Numbered from the stretch's first letter, positions 10,901 to 21,900 are shown. The stretch is 64,000 nt of DNA from Pedobacter rhodius (GCF_027213645.1 NZ_JAPWGL010000002.1:248001-312000); one strand, 5' to 3'. Program-made: numbers and translations. Notes: a model not told the origin generated them from the letters alone.

Positions 10901-11845
10901 CAAATCAAAAAGTGAAAGGCTTAGCAGTTCTTTTACGGAATAACCGAGGCTTTCTGCAGCTGCATTGTTAATAGATAAGAATTTTCCATTAACATCGTGT
11001 GTACAAATAAGCCCTTTAGAGTTTTCAAATACCAGTTTTAATTTCTCATCATTTATTCTGGCGAGATGGTTATTTTCTAATTTTTTTGTAATATCCCTGC
11101 CTATGGCAAAAATTTCATCGCCTGAAGGCGTGGCATACCATTGAATTTTTCTGTATTTACCGGATACCATTCTGAGGCGAATGATAAAATCGACTGATTT
11201 CAGGCCACGCTTCAGTTTCTCAATTTCTCTTTGTGTTAAATTTTGATCATCGTGATGAATAATATCAAAGAAGCAGGAACCTTCAAGTTTACCTGCTTTC
11301 CAGCCCAGAACTTCCTCAAATGCATGGTTAACCTTTTTAAAATATCCGTTGGTTCCGGCAATACAAATTAAATCGTCAGATTCGTGAATGAGCTTTGTGA
11401 AATTTTTCTCCTCGTTATTTTTATTCTTCTCCTGTATTAATTTAGCGATATTATTGGTTATAAGATTTAAAGCACGAATTTGCTCTTCTGTAATTTCTTT
11501 AGGCTCTAAATCCATTAAGGTTAAAATCCCGATTAAGCCTATCTCATGATTTGATATTGGAAATCCGGCGAAGAAATTAATTTTCCGATCATTGCTTAAT
11601 CCAGCTTTTGTGAATGTGCTGGTCGAAATATCATTTACGACCAGGAATTTGCCAGAAAGGTAAACAGACTTTAATAATTCATTTTCGACGGAGTGTTCCT
11701 GTAAATTTCTTATCTTATCATCTAACTCCAGGCCATGAAGTGCTATTTCTGTTGGTGCCGCTCCGAATATTAATTTAGCTAATTCCAAAAAATCAGCATA
11801 TTCTTCTACCGTTAATCCGGTTTTTATTTCCTCGCGCTCACTCAT
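7928..11845 (-). CDS. Multi-PAS hybrid histidine kinase with two receiver domains
   Basis: A 1305-residue, apparently cytosolic signalling protein without obvious membrane segments. In order: a GAF domain (about 10-140); five PAS/PAC units between about 145 and 775; a dimerisation/phosphoacceptor domain with His804 in MSHEIRTPLNG; an HATPase domain (about 890-1015) with N-box NLLGNAVKF and G boxes RDTGIGIP and GGTGLGLN; then two receiver domains with phosphoacceptor Asp1088 (LIDFHMPG) and Asp1232 (FMDIRMPEMDG). There is no HPt or DNA-binding output domain and no response regulator next to it, so it probably feeds a phosphorelay encoded elsewhere. The two glycosidase genes on either side may be coincidence. 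Confidence 0.96.
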   Translation of the reverse strand: MSEREEIKTGLTVEEYADFLELAKLIFGAAPTEIALHGLELDDKIRNLQEHSVENELLKSVYLSGKFLVVNDISTSTFTKAGLSNDRKINFFAGFPISNHEIGLIGILTLMDLEPKEITEEQIRALNLITNNIAKLIQEKNKNNEEKNFTKLIHESDDLICIAGTNGYFKKVNHAFEEVLGWKAGKLEGSCFFDIIHHDDQNLTQREIEKLKRGLKSVDFIIRLRMVSGKYRKIQWYATPSGDEIFAIGRDITKKLENNHLARINDEKLKLVFENSKGLICTHDVNGKFLSINNAAAESLGYSVKELLSLSLFDLLPITRREALKMYLSKIKSEGVASGEMLILNKSGDIRVWMFKNVFINEPAGEDYIIGNALDITNQHMLEKDLRFTKEILEQTSKVARVGGWSLELHIQKLYWTTMTKTIHELGDDFLPDLVSGINFYKEGESREKISSAVKNALEHGENFDLELQIITAKGNEKWVRAMGTAEFKDGECKRLFGTFQDIDLQKRSSIALAEAKKMLDNVLNSASEISIIATDTTGTITLFNKGAERMLGYDASSMVGRQNLLIIHDYSEIKKREQEILAESGKVAKGFGVFTEVSELNNSGKKNWTYIKKNGQRLTVSLVVTEVKDADNNVIGYLGIANDITENRKIEAALASERARLAAFVAHVPAAVAMLDKEMKYVAVSNQWIEDYKMGNREIVGLSHYELFPNFSEESLKYHQNVLSGAIERKEEDIFIEPDTKVEHYTSWEMRPWYEKSDTIAGMMLFTRDVTETILYRENLKKAKLQAEAASIAKSEFLANMSHEIRTPLNGVIGFTDLILKTKLDYSQYQYLSIVNQSANSLLNIINDILDFSKIEAGKLELDYDKFDVYEIAAQSAEIVDYQIKSKGLEMLLNIPPDLPRFVWGDAVRLKQIFVNLLGNAVKFTKQGEIELEVEILSVKDGLSNFRFSVRDTGIGIPQKSKLRIFEAFSQADNSTTRKYGGTGLGLNISNKLLNLMDSCLQLISEENVGSTFYFDLSLKSEAGAKTEWENIDAFKNILVVDDNANNRTIINKMLNQQGIKIHEADCGDQALAMLAAGSKYDAMLIDFHMPGIDGIETVKKIRESHYLNHHELPVILLHSSAEDGSIKTACDELDIRQRLVKPLKAEQVFSALSRLKVKDDQRLTDQHIAYTPTVNDVINILVVEDDDFNMFLITTILNDLMPNAIITEARNGLEGIQFFKNKRPSIVFMDIRMPEMDGYEATKHIRLINEAAATVPIIAATAGNAKNEKDLCLSAGMDDYVTKPFKEEQIIEILEKWLMLSFV

Positions 11846-12399
11846 ATGTTTACCTGGTTAGGTCTATTTACTATACAATATACGTTGTATTAGAAAATTA
11901 AGATAATTAAATTATATAATTTTAGGATTTGCAACTCAATTGAATTGCTTTAAAACAGCTCAATTGACTTAAAAACCTTATATCCAGACCATTAAAATTT
12001 AAGATATGCGCAAAAATATTCGCACAGGTCGATTTAGTTTATAAACCAAGCGCCTTTTTAGAATTTAACTGATAATCGAATGCTCCTTTTCGGCAATATA
12101 GCTGTCGGATTTATTGAAAAATTCAACGCCCCTTATGTCTTTATATATTAAATGCGAATTGGCGAAAGGTTTTTCTTCAGCGCATTATCGAAATTGCCTT
12201 GCAACCTGTATTGAGTATCGCTTGTTTGCTGCTTTACCGAATTCCTTATTTTGCATAAAATAACCGGTATTGCTTTTGCAACAGGCAGGCGTCTAAAAAG
12301 TTTACGTAATAACGGTAAAACTATGGTAACGGTCTTCGCGTTTAACTTATTTGTTAAAGAAAAGCATTTATTATCTCGACATTAACTGTTAACATGCAG
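11846..12399. other. Gene-free gap with paired CTCAATTGA motifs
   Basis: No ORF with a convincing start is visible. Upstream of the kinase, the motif CTCAATTGA occurs twice (11935-11943 and 11959-11967), exactly 24 bases apart, each containing the palindrome TCAATTGA. This spacing could suit a dimeric regulator, but it may be chance in AT-rich DNA. The part 12000-12399 shows nothing else. Confidence 0.3.
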
Positions 12400-14247
12400 C
12401 TATTTATATTTTGACTGCATCTGATCATAGAAATTTTTAAGCACAAAATAGGCTTTTTTCTTTTTGCCGGTTTCACTGATTAAACCTTTACGATTCCAGA
12501 AATTCTGATAAACCGGGTGCTGTCTTCTCGGAGAGCGAAAGTCTGTTAAAATCCATGGTATTATACCCCGCAGTGCAGGAATTTTAGTTAACATGGTCAG
12601 CTGATTTTTATATAAGGCTTCCTGATATTCTTCACTCCAACGTGTATTTTCATCTGCGTGAAAACCACCTAATGCATCTCCACCGAATTCAGTAATTACA
12701 ACAGGTTTATTGTATTTGATGTTGAAATCATATTTTGAAATTTCACCCGGCAGGCCTCCATAATACCAGCCTGCATATTCGTTAAAGCTTACCAAATCAA
12801 TCTTTTCACCCAACGGGTCATTTAAAACCATGGTATTGCCTTCGCGATGAACTTCAAGTGCTGCAGCAACCAGCCTGGTATCATCCAATGAACGAGCCGT
12901 TTCGGCAAGGTTGCTCATAAAGCTAAGTCTGGGCGCACTCAATGGTGTTTCATTACCTATAGACCAAACCACAACGCTTGCCCGGTTTTTATCGCGGGTA
13001 ATTAAATCAGTAAGTTGCTGTTTGGCATTTGCATAAGTAACCGGATTTTCCCAGCTGATGGTCCAGTAAACCGGAACTTCCGCCCAAACTAACAAACCCA
13101 TTTCATCTGCTAAACGAATCATTTCTTCGTTGTGCGGGTAATGTGCCAAACGAACATAATTACAATTTAAATCTTTCGCCCATTGTAACAGCATACGCAT
13201 ATCGCCCTGCGAGCGTAAACGTCCCTTAATAAGGGGATTTTCATCATGCAGGGAAATTCCACGAAAAAAAGTTGATTTTCCGTTAAGCAAAATGCTGTCG
13301 CCTTTTACTTCGATGGTCCTGAAACCAATTTTATCTTCAATATTTTCGTTTGCCGATTTTATGTTAACGGTATAAAGCTTTGGATTTTCAGGCGACCAAA
13401 GTGTTAAGTTATTCCAAATAAAAACCTCGCTTATTTTGCCTTCACTATCTGTTTTATATTCTTTTTTAAGGTTAATTTCGGGAATAGAAATGGAAACCTC
13501 CTGACCGGCAAAAGCATCAGCCAGTTTCAAAGAAAAACTTAAAGAATTATTATTTCCCTTTTCTAATTGCAATTTGTAATCGCTGATAAAATGTTCCGGT
13601 AATTCAGCAAGATAAACATCGCGGGTAATGCCGCCATAATTCCACCAATCAGTATTAACAGTCGGAATTTCATCAGGCTTACGCGTATTATCTGCTTTTA
13701 CAACAAGGGAATTATTACCTGCCTTTAATTTACCGGTTACCTCGAACTGGAAAGGGGTAAATCCACCTTTGTGGATGCCGATTTTCTTACCGTTTAAATA
13801 AACATGTGCTTCATAATTTACGGCGCCGAAGTACACAAAATAACGTTTGCCTTTTTGTGGCTGCGCATCAAATTTTTTGCGTAACCAAACGGTTCCTTCA
13901 TAAAGTTCGAGTTTTTCAGATTGAGAATTCCAATCACCCGGTACATTCATCTGAGGTGAGCCATCGAAGTTATATTCAACTAGTTCTGTTTTATCTTTCG
14001 CCTCCCTATCATCGAAAAAACCGCCGGTACCTGTTTTTGATTGATCATAAGGTTCGTGCCTGTAATCATAAAATCCATTTTCATAAGGATCGATAATATA
14101 ATTCCATTTACCATTTAAGCTTAGTATTTTACGGGCCTCAATATTTTGTATGGAACTTACCTGGGCAAAAGTTGACGTGGTTAAAAACGACAAACAAATA
14201 AAAAGTCCCTCAGCGATCAGTTTCAGCATAATCTTCGTGTTAATCAA
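12400..14247 (-). CDS. Exported GH2 glycosidase (beta-galactosidase/beta-glucuronidase type)
   Basis: A 615-residue family 2 glycoside hydrolase of the short type. The signal peptide ends around STFAQ; the ATG at 14229 (residue 7) is an equally good or better start. A jelly-roll sugar-binding domain (about 40-220) and an immunoglobulin-like domain (about 225-330) precede the TIM barrel. Acid/base Glu433 is in WSIGNETP and nucleophile Glu520 in VITEFGGD. The length and lack of extra C-terminal domains fit beta-glucuronidase-like GH2 enzymes, but substrate cannot be fixed from motifs. It is divergent from the MBL-fold gene. Confidence 0.92.
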   Translation of the reverse strand: MINTKIMLKLIAEGLFICLSFLTTSTFAQVSSIQNIEARKILSLNGKWNYIIDPYENGFYDYRHEPYDQSKTGTGGFFDDREAKDKTELVEYNFDGSPQMNVPGDWNSQSEKLELYEGTVWLRKKFDAQPQKGKRYFVYFGAVNYEAHVYLNGKKIGIHKGGFTPFQFEVTGKLKAGNNSLVVKADNTRKPDEIPTVNTDWWNYGGITRDVYLAELPEHFISDYKLQLEKGNNNSLSFSLKLADAFAGQEVSISIPEINLKKEYKTDSEGKISEVFIWNNLTLWSPENPKLYTVNIKSANENIEDKIGFRTIEVKGDSILLNGKSTFFRGISLHDENPLIKGRLRSQGDMRMLLQWAKDLNCNYVRLAHYPHNEEMIRLADEMGLLVWAEVPVYWTISWENPVTYANAKQQLTDLITRDKNRASVVVWSIGNETPLSAPRLSFMSNLAETARSLDDTRLVAAALEVHREGNTMVLNDPLGEKIDLVSFNEYAGWYYGGLPGEISKYDFNIKYNKPVVITEFGGDALGGFHADENTRWSEEYQEALYKNQLTMLTKIPALRGIIPWILTDFRSPRRQHPVYQNFWNRKGLISETGKKKKAYFVLKNFYDQMQSKYK

Positions 14248-14254
14248 TAATTTT

Positions 14255-14262
14255 CAAAACTA
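14255..14262 (-). promoter_or_regulatory. Possible -7 element of the GH2 gene
   Basis: On the minus strand this reads TAGTTTTG, matching the Bacteroidota consensus TAnnTTTG. Transcription would start close to 14248, which favours translation from the internal ATG at 14229. No clear -33 TTTG is present at the usual distance. Confidence 0.28.
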
Positions 14263-14343
14263 ACAATTATTTTGAGCGGGGAAATTTCTGCCGGTATTAA
14301 ATTTAACAGAACCCGATATAAATAACGTTAATATGTTAAAATC

Positions 14344-14351
14344 TATTTTTG
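14344..14351 (+). promoter_or_regulatory. Possible -7 element of the MBL-fold gene
   Basis: TATTTTTG matches the TAnnTTTG consensus and lies 36 bases before the ATG, giving a short leader. A -33 TTTG is not evident. Confidence 0.3.
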
Positions 14352-14387
14352 CCTTAAATTCTAATTAGCCTTATCTTGCCGCTATAA

Positions 14388-15224
14388 ATGGCACTATACT
14401 TCACATCAATAAATTCGGGCAGTAACGGCAATTGTTATTACATAGGCAACAGCACTGAGGCTGTATTGGTTGATGTTGGCATATCGTGCAAAGAAGTAGA
14501 AAAAAGAATAACCAGGCTTGGTTTATCTATGAATATAATTAAAGCCATTTTTATTTCTCACGAACATAGCGATCACATTAAGGGTCTTTCTGTTTTATCT
14601 AAAAAGTATAACCTTCCGGTTTACATTACCACGAATACTTTAAAAAGCAGCCGACTGATTTTAAATGAACAAAATGTTTATACATTTAATCATTTAGACA
14701 CCATTCGTATTGGTGATTTAAAGATTTCTGCTTTTTCCAAATTTCATGATGCCGCCGACCCATATAGTTTTACGGTTGAATATAAACAGGTTCGCGTTGG
14801 CGTTTTTACAGATATAGGATCGGTTTGCGATAGGTTAATTACACAATTCAAGCAATGTCATGCTGCATTTTTGGAATCAAATTATGATGCTCAAATGCTT
14901 CAGAACGGAAATTATCCCTACCACCTGAAAAGGAGAATTACAAGTGGCAAAGGCCATCTGTCTAACCATGAGGCTTTAGCACTTTTTCAGAATCATAAAC
15001 CCGCATATATGAGTCATCTTTTACTCAGCCACTTATCAAAAGACAATAACGATCCGGTTTTGGTGGAAAATTTATTTAAAGCCGTTGCAGGTAAAACCTT
15101 TGTTAGTGTGGCATCGAGGTACGAAGAAAGTCCGGTTCATTATATAAGTGCCGAAATAAATCCTGCTGAAGTTTATAATTTCAATCCTTTATTATACCAA
15201 CCCGCTCAGCTAAATTTATTCTAA
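14388..15224 (+). CDS. MBL-fold metallohydrolase, YycJ/WalJ-like
   Basis: A 278-residue cytosolic metallo-beta-lactamase-fold protein. The N-terminal SINSGSNGNCYYIG and the metal-binding HxHxDH motif at His58, His60, Asp62 and His63 (HEHSDH) identify the fold. Later ligands are likely in KFHDAADP, the FTDIG segment, and SHLLLSHLSKDN near residue 210. Overall shape and length match the YycJ/WalJ family, reported in Firmicutes as nuclease-like and linked to cell-wall and DNA functions; in Bacteroidota the role is unclear. It is monocistronic, with a terminator about 180 bases downstream. Confidence 0.85.
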   Translation: MALYFTSINSGSNGNCYYIGNSTEAVLVDVGISCKEVEKRITRLGLSMNIIKAIFISHEHSDHIKGLSVLSKKYNLPVYITTNTLKSSRLILNEQNVYTFNHLDTIRIGDLKISAFSKFHDAADPYSFTVEYKQVRVGVFTDIGSVCDRLITQFKQCHAAFLESNYDAQMLQNGNYPYHLKRRITSGKGHLSNHEALALFQNHKPAYMSHLLLSHLSKDNNDPVLVENLFKAVAGKTFVSVASRYEESPVHYISAEINPAEVYNFNPLLYQPAQLNLF

Positions 15225-15400
15225 AGGCTGAATATGTTTAATTTGAACTCATTTTAACACTGTTACGTCCATTATTTAGCCAGTATAAAAGTCAAACTGA
15301 AGAATTTTAAAATAAATTAAATAATTTTCATTTGTATTCAAAACAAATTAATTAGTTGTTGGTTATTTCTAAACTTCATAAATAGTTTGTTTGGTTTATT

Positions 15401-15434
15401 GGGGCTTATGGATTTAAGCCCCTTTCTCTTTTTT
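15401..15434 (+). terminator. Rho-independent terminator before the NRPS-PKS cluster
   Basis: A perfect 8-bp stem GGGGCTTA/TAAGCCCC with a 6-base loop is followed by TTTCTCTTTTTT. It would end transcription from the MBL-fold gene and so insulate the synthetase cluster from upstream reading. Confidence 0.85.
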
Positions 15435-15588
15435 AGTGAAGCTTGCAAACATTAAATTTTATTTGCGCTTCGTAGTAAAAACTATACTACTTAAAAATCT
15501 ATAAAAGTTTTATCAAATAAATTGATCATTACCGCAAAAGTTATTAGAACGAGATTAGAGAATGATTAATTATAAAATCGTTTAACAT

Positions 15589-15624
15589 TTTGTACGAAAC
15601 ATATAGACGATTTTGCTATATTTG
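15589..15624 (+). promoter_or_regulatory. Promoter candidate of the NRPS-PKS cluster
   Basis: TTTG at 15589-15592 and TATATTTG at 15617-15624 match the Bacteroidota -33 and -7 elements. The 24-base spacing is a little longer than usual. It is the best such site between the terminator and the synthetase start and would give a leader of about 340 bases. Confidence 0.4.
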
Positions 15625-15733
15625 AAATGTATACTTAATAAAAACATTAATTGTGCAATCACCCTATTAAAATTTGAAGCTGTTGTTATTACAACAATTT
15701 CGCAATGTGAATTTAAGTCGAAAACTCTCAATC

Positions 15734-15946
15734 ATGACTGAATACCAAACAATCAGATTAAAACCTCTTGAAGGGTTTTTTAATCATCTTTACCGCTCTT
15801 TTGCTTCAAAAGCATGTTTTATTGTTCCTGTGTTTTTGATGCAAATTATCTTAAGTCTCAAAGAAGTAACCGCATTAATGGCTAACTCTGATACTTTGCT
15901 ATTAAATTTTAAAGAAAAGACTAAAAATCTAACCATGGATATTTAA
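15734..15946 (+). CDS. Doubtful small ORF in the synthetase leader
   Basis: A 70-residue frame from the ATG at 15734 to a stop 27 bases before the synthetase ATG; a TTG at 15674 would extend it to 90 residues. It has a hydrophobic centre (FIVPVFLMQIILSL) and a Lys-rich end. No family is recognised and composition does not strongly support coding. It could be a leader peptide coupled to the synthetase, or chance. Confidence 0.2.
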   Translation: MTEYQTIRLKPLEGFFNHLYRSFASKACFIVPVFLMQIILSLKEVTALMANSDTLLLNFKEKTKNLTMDI

Positions 15947-15972
15947 AACTTTTTTTAGTATAATTTAAAATT

Positions 15973-18900
15973 ATGTTTTCATCTCTAATCAATTCTTCTA
16001 ATCATATCTCACTTCATTTAAATGAGCTGATTCATGATGCCGTAAAAACGTATCAGGATGAAATAGCATTAAGCTTTGAGGATATCAATCTATCCTACAA
16101 GGATTTAAATAGCAAAGCAAACCAAATTGCTCATTTTTTCATCGAAAAAAAAATTAAACCGGGTTCGAAAATTGCAATTTCTACAGAACGCTCTATTGAT
16201 GTAATAATATGTTTGCTGGCCATTATCAAAACAGGAAGTGCTTATGTTCCTATTGATATTAGCTACCCAAGAGAAAGAGCTGGATTTGTTTTGGCTAATG
16301 CAGACGCAGAACTTTTTCTTATCTCTAAAAAGCATGAAAATAAATACGCTGAATTAAATACAGATATTCTTTTTATAGAAGACTGTTTAGAAAAAAGCAT
16401 AACCCAACCAGACGATGACTTGTCAATCAAGGCAGATAAAAACAGCTTGGTTTATATCCTGCATACATCTGGCACAACAGGAAATCCAAAAGGTGTTTGC
16501 ATGGGTGAAAATGCATTGGTTAATTTGCTCTTGTGGCAAAAGGAAAAATCATTAGCAAAGGCAAAAACCAAAACATTACAATTTTCTCCTCTAAGCTTTG
16601 ATGTTTCATTTCAGGAAATTTTTGCAACATTTATTACTGGTGGAAACATAATTCTAATTTCTGAAGATGTAAGATTGGATGCATTTATGTTGCTCAAATT
16701 AATTGCTGAACAAGAAATTAATAGAATATTTTTACCTTTTGTTGCGCTGCAATCCATCACAGAAAGCGCATTGGTAAATGGGCTGTATCCACAATCTTTA
16801 AAAGAAGTTATGACTGCTGGCGAACAGCTTAAAGTTACGCCACAGGTCGTAAATTTCTTTGCAAATATTCCAGGTTCTATTTTATATAATCAATATGGCC
16901 CAACAGAAGCTCATGTTGTAACTGAATTAAAATTAACTGGAAATCCTAGCGAATGGCCTGCCCTACCCAATATTGGCAAACCTATTTACAATACCAATAT
17001 TTTAATTCTTGATGAAAATTTAAATGAATTACCTGAAGGTAAAACCGGAGAATTATGTATAAAAGGTGTTTGCCTTGCAGAAGGTTACCTAAATTTAACA
17101 GAATTAACGAACGAAAAATTTGTTACCCTACCTTCAACTAATACCCGGATTTACAGAACTGGGGATCTAGCTTTGAAACTTGCTGATGGTAACATCGAAT
17201 TTTTAGGTAGAGGAGATTCGCAAATTAAAATAAGAGGCTATCGGGTAGAGCTGGGAGAAATAGAAGTAGCCATAGCAAAACAAAAGGACATTAGTCAGGT
17301 TGCAGTTCTTTTAAGGGAAGATTTACCTGGAAGACAAATTTTGGTTGCCTATTTAATTGGCGACCAAACAAATTATCAGGGAAATAAATTAAAAGAACAA
17401 ATTGCAAAACAATTGCCAGATTACATGATTCCATCGGCATTTGTCTGGCTATCAGAATTCCCTAAAACTACAAGTGGAAAAGTTGATAGAAAACTGCTTC
17501 CGATACCAAGTAGCGAAAGACCAGATTCAAGCGTAATTTTTAAAAAACCATCTTCGCAAAAAGAAATAGAACTTGCAGAAGTTTTAAAGCAGCTTTTTGG
17601 TTACGATAGAATTGGTGTAAATGATAACTTTTTCGAACTCGGTGGAAACTCTTTGCTGGCTCAAAAAACAGTTGCCGAGTTAAAATCAAAGTTTAATTAT
17701 ATTTTACCTGTAACCAAGCTTTATCAATTTCCAACGGTTGCAGAAATAGCTAAATTTTTAGATAGAAATCCAAACGAAAGCAAATTAAAGCAAGAAAATA
17801 GCATTTCAGGTAGTTCAAGAGACATCGCAATTATTGGGATGGCTGCTAAATTTCCTGGTGCAAATACGATCGAAGAATTTTGGGATTTATTATTAGAAGG
17901 TAGAGAATCAACAACTTTCTTTTCTGAAGCAGAGCTAGATAAAAGCATACCGGAATATTTACGAAGTGATTCTTCTTACGTTAAAGCCAGAGGTATAATT
18001 ACCGACGCTGATAAATTCGATGCATCCTTTTTCGGAATAAACCCAAAACTAGCAGAGCTGATGGATCCTCAGCAAAGAGTATTTCTGGAAGTAGCGAATG
18101 AAGTATTGGAAACAACAGGCTATTTGCCAACAAAGAAAGATGCCGTAATTGGCGTTTTCGCTGGCAACGGTAACAACACATATTATGAGAATAATGTTTT
18201 AAGCCATACTGATTTAATTGAAAACCAAGGTAAAACACAGGTCTTATCTGTAAATGATAAAGATTATTTAGCATCTCGAACGGCCTATCATTTAAACTTA
18301 AAAGGCCCGGCAGTTAGTGTAACCTCTGCTTGTTCTACTTCATTATTAGCCGTTGCAACAGCGGTTAATAGTTTAAGAGCCAATCAGTGCGAAATTGCTA
18401 TTGCAGGCGGTTCTAGCATTACTTCGCCAATAAACAGCGGCCATATCTATCAAGAAGGCAGCATGTTAAGTGCAGATGGACATTGCACACCTTTTGATAA
18501 TAATTCTACAGGAACGGTTTTTAGTGATGGTGTTGGGGCCGTTTTGTTAAAGAAATTAGATGCATCCATAAAAGATGGTGATAAAATCTACGCCGTAATT
18601 AAAGGTGTTGGTGTAAACAATGACGGTTTTGCTAAAAGTAGTTTTACAGCACCAAGTAGCGAAGGTCAAGCTGGAGCAATAAGTGCTGCGATTGCAGATG
18701 CAGGCATTAGCGCATCTGAAATTAGTTACGTGGAAGCTCACGGAACCGCCACACCAATTGGCGACCCCATTGAATTTGAAGGTTTAGTTGATGCTTTTGG
18801 CTTGCAAACTGAAAAGCAATATTGTGCAATTGGTTCTGTTAAAAGCAATTTTGGTCACCTAACACATGCTGCTGGCGTTGCCGGATTGATTAAAACATCT

Positions 18901-21900
18901 TTAGCACTAACTTATAAAAAAATCCCTGCATCACTTGGATATAAAACCCCGAACCATAACATTGATTTTTCTAGCAGTCCTTTTTATGTAAATACACAAC
19001 TTAATGATTGGCAAAATAAAAACCGGATTGCAGGTGTGAGTTCTTTTGGTGTTGGTGGTACCAATGTTCATGTAATTGTTGAAGAATATAAAGATATTGA
19101 ACAGGAAGCTTCTAAAACTAAACCAGCTGAGTTAATTACTTGGTCTGCAAATTCTGTAACTAGCAGAGAAAACTATGCAAAAGCATTAAATACTTGGCTA
19201 ACTGATAAACCAGACCAAATCCTTGCTGATGTTTCTTATACGCTACAAAAAACCCGAACAGATTTCAATTACCGCAGTTTTATAGTTTCAGATTCAGTAA
19301 ACCAATCAAAAGAATTATTAATACAGAATAATATATACAACAGCAATACTTTAACCGAAATTCCTGAAGAAATTGTATTCACTTTTCCAGGCCAAGGTGC
19401 ACAGTATTTAAATATGGGTTTATCAATTTATAAGGAAGAACCTGTTTACAAAGCTGCAATTGACGAATGTGCCGGAATTCTGAAACGCTATATTGATAAG
19501 GACATTAGAACTGTAATTTATCCTGAAGAGATAAATGAACTTTCGAATGCAAATATTAAAGATACAAAATATACGCAGCCCGCACTTTTCGTTACCGAAT
19601 ATGCTTTAGCTAAACTTTGGATAAGTTGGGGAATTAATCCAACTAAATTATGCGGACATAGCGTTGGCGAATATGTTGCCGCACATTTAGCAGGCATATT
19701 TTCTTTAGAAGATGGTTTAAAATTGGTGGCAAACCGCGGACGCTTAATAAGTAAATTGCCAGCAGGTGCCATGCTTTCTGTTAGAGAAAATAGTGACGTA
19801 GTTAAAGGTTTGTTATTTGGCGAACTATCTATTGCTGCCATAAATAGCCCACAGGTATGTGTTGTTGCAGGTTCATTTGAACAAATTGCCGAATTGAGCC
19901 AGATATTAGAAAAAGCAGATATTGCTAGTAAGCCTTTGCTTACCAGCCATGCTTTTCATTCTTCAATGATGGAACCCATATTGAGCGATTTCAGGGAAAT
20001 TGTATCTCAAGTAAACTTATTCATTCCCAATAAAGAAATTATATCAACGGTAACAGGTCATACATTAACTGAAAACGAAGCATTAAGTATTGATTATTGG
20101 ACAAACCATTTAAGACAAACTGTTCAATTTTCAAAAGCAATCGAAACAATACTTGATGGTGATACTGCTGTTTTTATAGAAATTGGTCCAGGAACAGTAA
20201 CAAGTGCTTTAACTAAACAAATTGCTGCTGCTAAATCTCCCAAAGCTATTGTAATATCAAGCTTAAGCAATAAGGAAAACGAATATGCTTCCCTCCTGCA
20301 AGCTTTAGGCCAATTGTGGCTTAACGGCATAACCCCAGATTGGCAAAGTTTTTATGCTGAACAATCAAGAAAGATAATCAATATACCAACCTATCAATTC
20401 GATAAAACAAGATATTGGGTTGAACCTTTGGCCACTAAAACCTTTGCAAAAGAACAGACTATTCTAAATGATGAATCGCCTGAAATTATCCCTCTAAATA
20501 CGAATGAGATGAGAATTACCAACCTGACAACTAAAGTAAAACAAATATTAGAAGATGCATCAGGTATTGAAATTAATGAACTCGATTCGGGAAGAAATTT
20601 CCTTGAATTGGGTTTAGACTCTTTACTATTAACCCAAGTTGCAATTTCTTTAAAGCGTGAATTTAACCTACCAATTACCTTCAGAAAATTAAATGAAGAA
20701 TATCCATCGGTAGAATTATTAGTTAAATATCTAAATGAGAATACTCCACAGGATACGCTATTACCTGTTTCCAATCAAAATAATCATCAATTTGTTGCTA
20801 ACAGTACTCCTTCAAACAACTATCCTCAACAGAACATTCATAATTCTGTAGGTAATGATAGTGCCTTAAGTCTGATCGCTCAGCAACTAGAAATACTTTC
20901 AAAGCAAGTACTTTTAATGCAAGGACAAATGGCTATAACTAATGTACCTGTTCAACAAACCATCTTAAACAATAATAATAGTCATAGCTTAGCAAAAGCT
21001 GTAGATGCTGATTTATCGGCTGAGGAAAAGGCAGAAATTCAAAAACCCTTTGGAGCCACGCCGAGAATTGAACGTCAATCGAATGATTTAAATCAAAAAC
21101 AGCTAAATTTTATCTCAAATTTAACCGAGCGATACAATAAAAAAACAGTTAAAAGTAAAGAGTATACAAAAAACAGTAGGTCGTACATGGCCGACCCCAG
21201 AGTTGTATCGGGTTTCAGACCAGCGACAAAAGAGCTCATATACCCAATCGTCGTTAATAAATCGAGCGGTAGTAAATTATGGGATATTGATGGAAATGAA
21301 TATATCGATGCTTTAAATGGATTTGGCTCGAGTATGTTGGGTTATCAGCCTGAGGTGATTAAGCATGCGATGCATGAACAAATCGAAAAAGGCTATGAAG
21401 TTGGTCCTCAGCACGAATTGGCAGCTGAAGTTAGTAAATTAATCTGCGAATTTACCGGATTTGATAGAGCCGCACTTTGTAGTACAGGTTCTGAAGCGGT
21501 TTTAGGTTGTATTCGTATTGCCAGAACAGTAACAGCCCGTTCGTTAATTGTTTCTTTTACAGGTTCATATCATGGCATCAATGACGAAGTATTGGTTAGA
21601 GGAACGAAAAAATTAAAGTCGTTTCCGGCAGCTGCAGGTATTATGCCCGAGGCCGTTCAAAATATTCTGGTTTTAGATTACGGAACCGATGAATCTTTAG
21701 CAATTATTAAAGAGCGAGCCAACGAAATTGCAGCTGTATTGGTAGAGCCAGTACAAAGCAGAAGGCCAGAATTTGTGCCAATAGAATTTTTAAAAAAGGT
21801 AAGACAAATCACAACTGATGCTGGTATTCCATTAATCTTTGATGAAGTAATCACTGGTTTTAGAATGCATCCAGGTGGTGCACAAGCATTGTTTGGAATA

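Larger units (their letters stand above)
15225..15972. other. Long gap before the assembly-line cluster
   Basis: Almost 750 bases without a convincing gene. It holds a strong terminator (15401-15434), a promoter-like site (15589-15624) and one doubtful small ORF (15734-15946). The stretch from the promoter-like site to the synthetase ATG would make an unusually long leader of about 340 bases, which may carry regulation; I see no known riboswitch. Confidence 0.5.

Noticed and set aside
13806..14096. 96-codon frame antisense to the GH2 gene
   Set aside because: Cys/His/Arg-rich shadow of a clear coding region; no start context or family.
19020..19400. Search for a ketoreductase, dehydratase, enoylreductase or methyltransferase domain in the PKS part
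   Set aside because: Only a short linker lies between KS and AT, and AT is followed directly by ACP and the aminotransferase; no NAD(P)-binding or SAM motif is visible.
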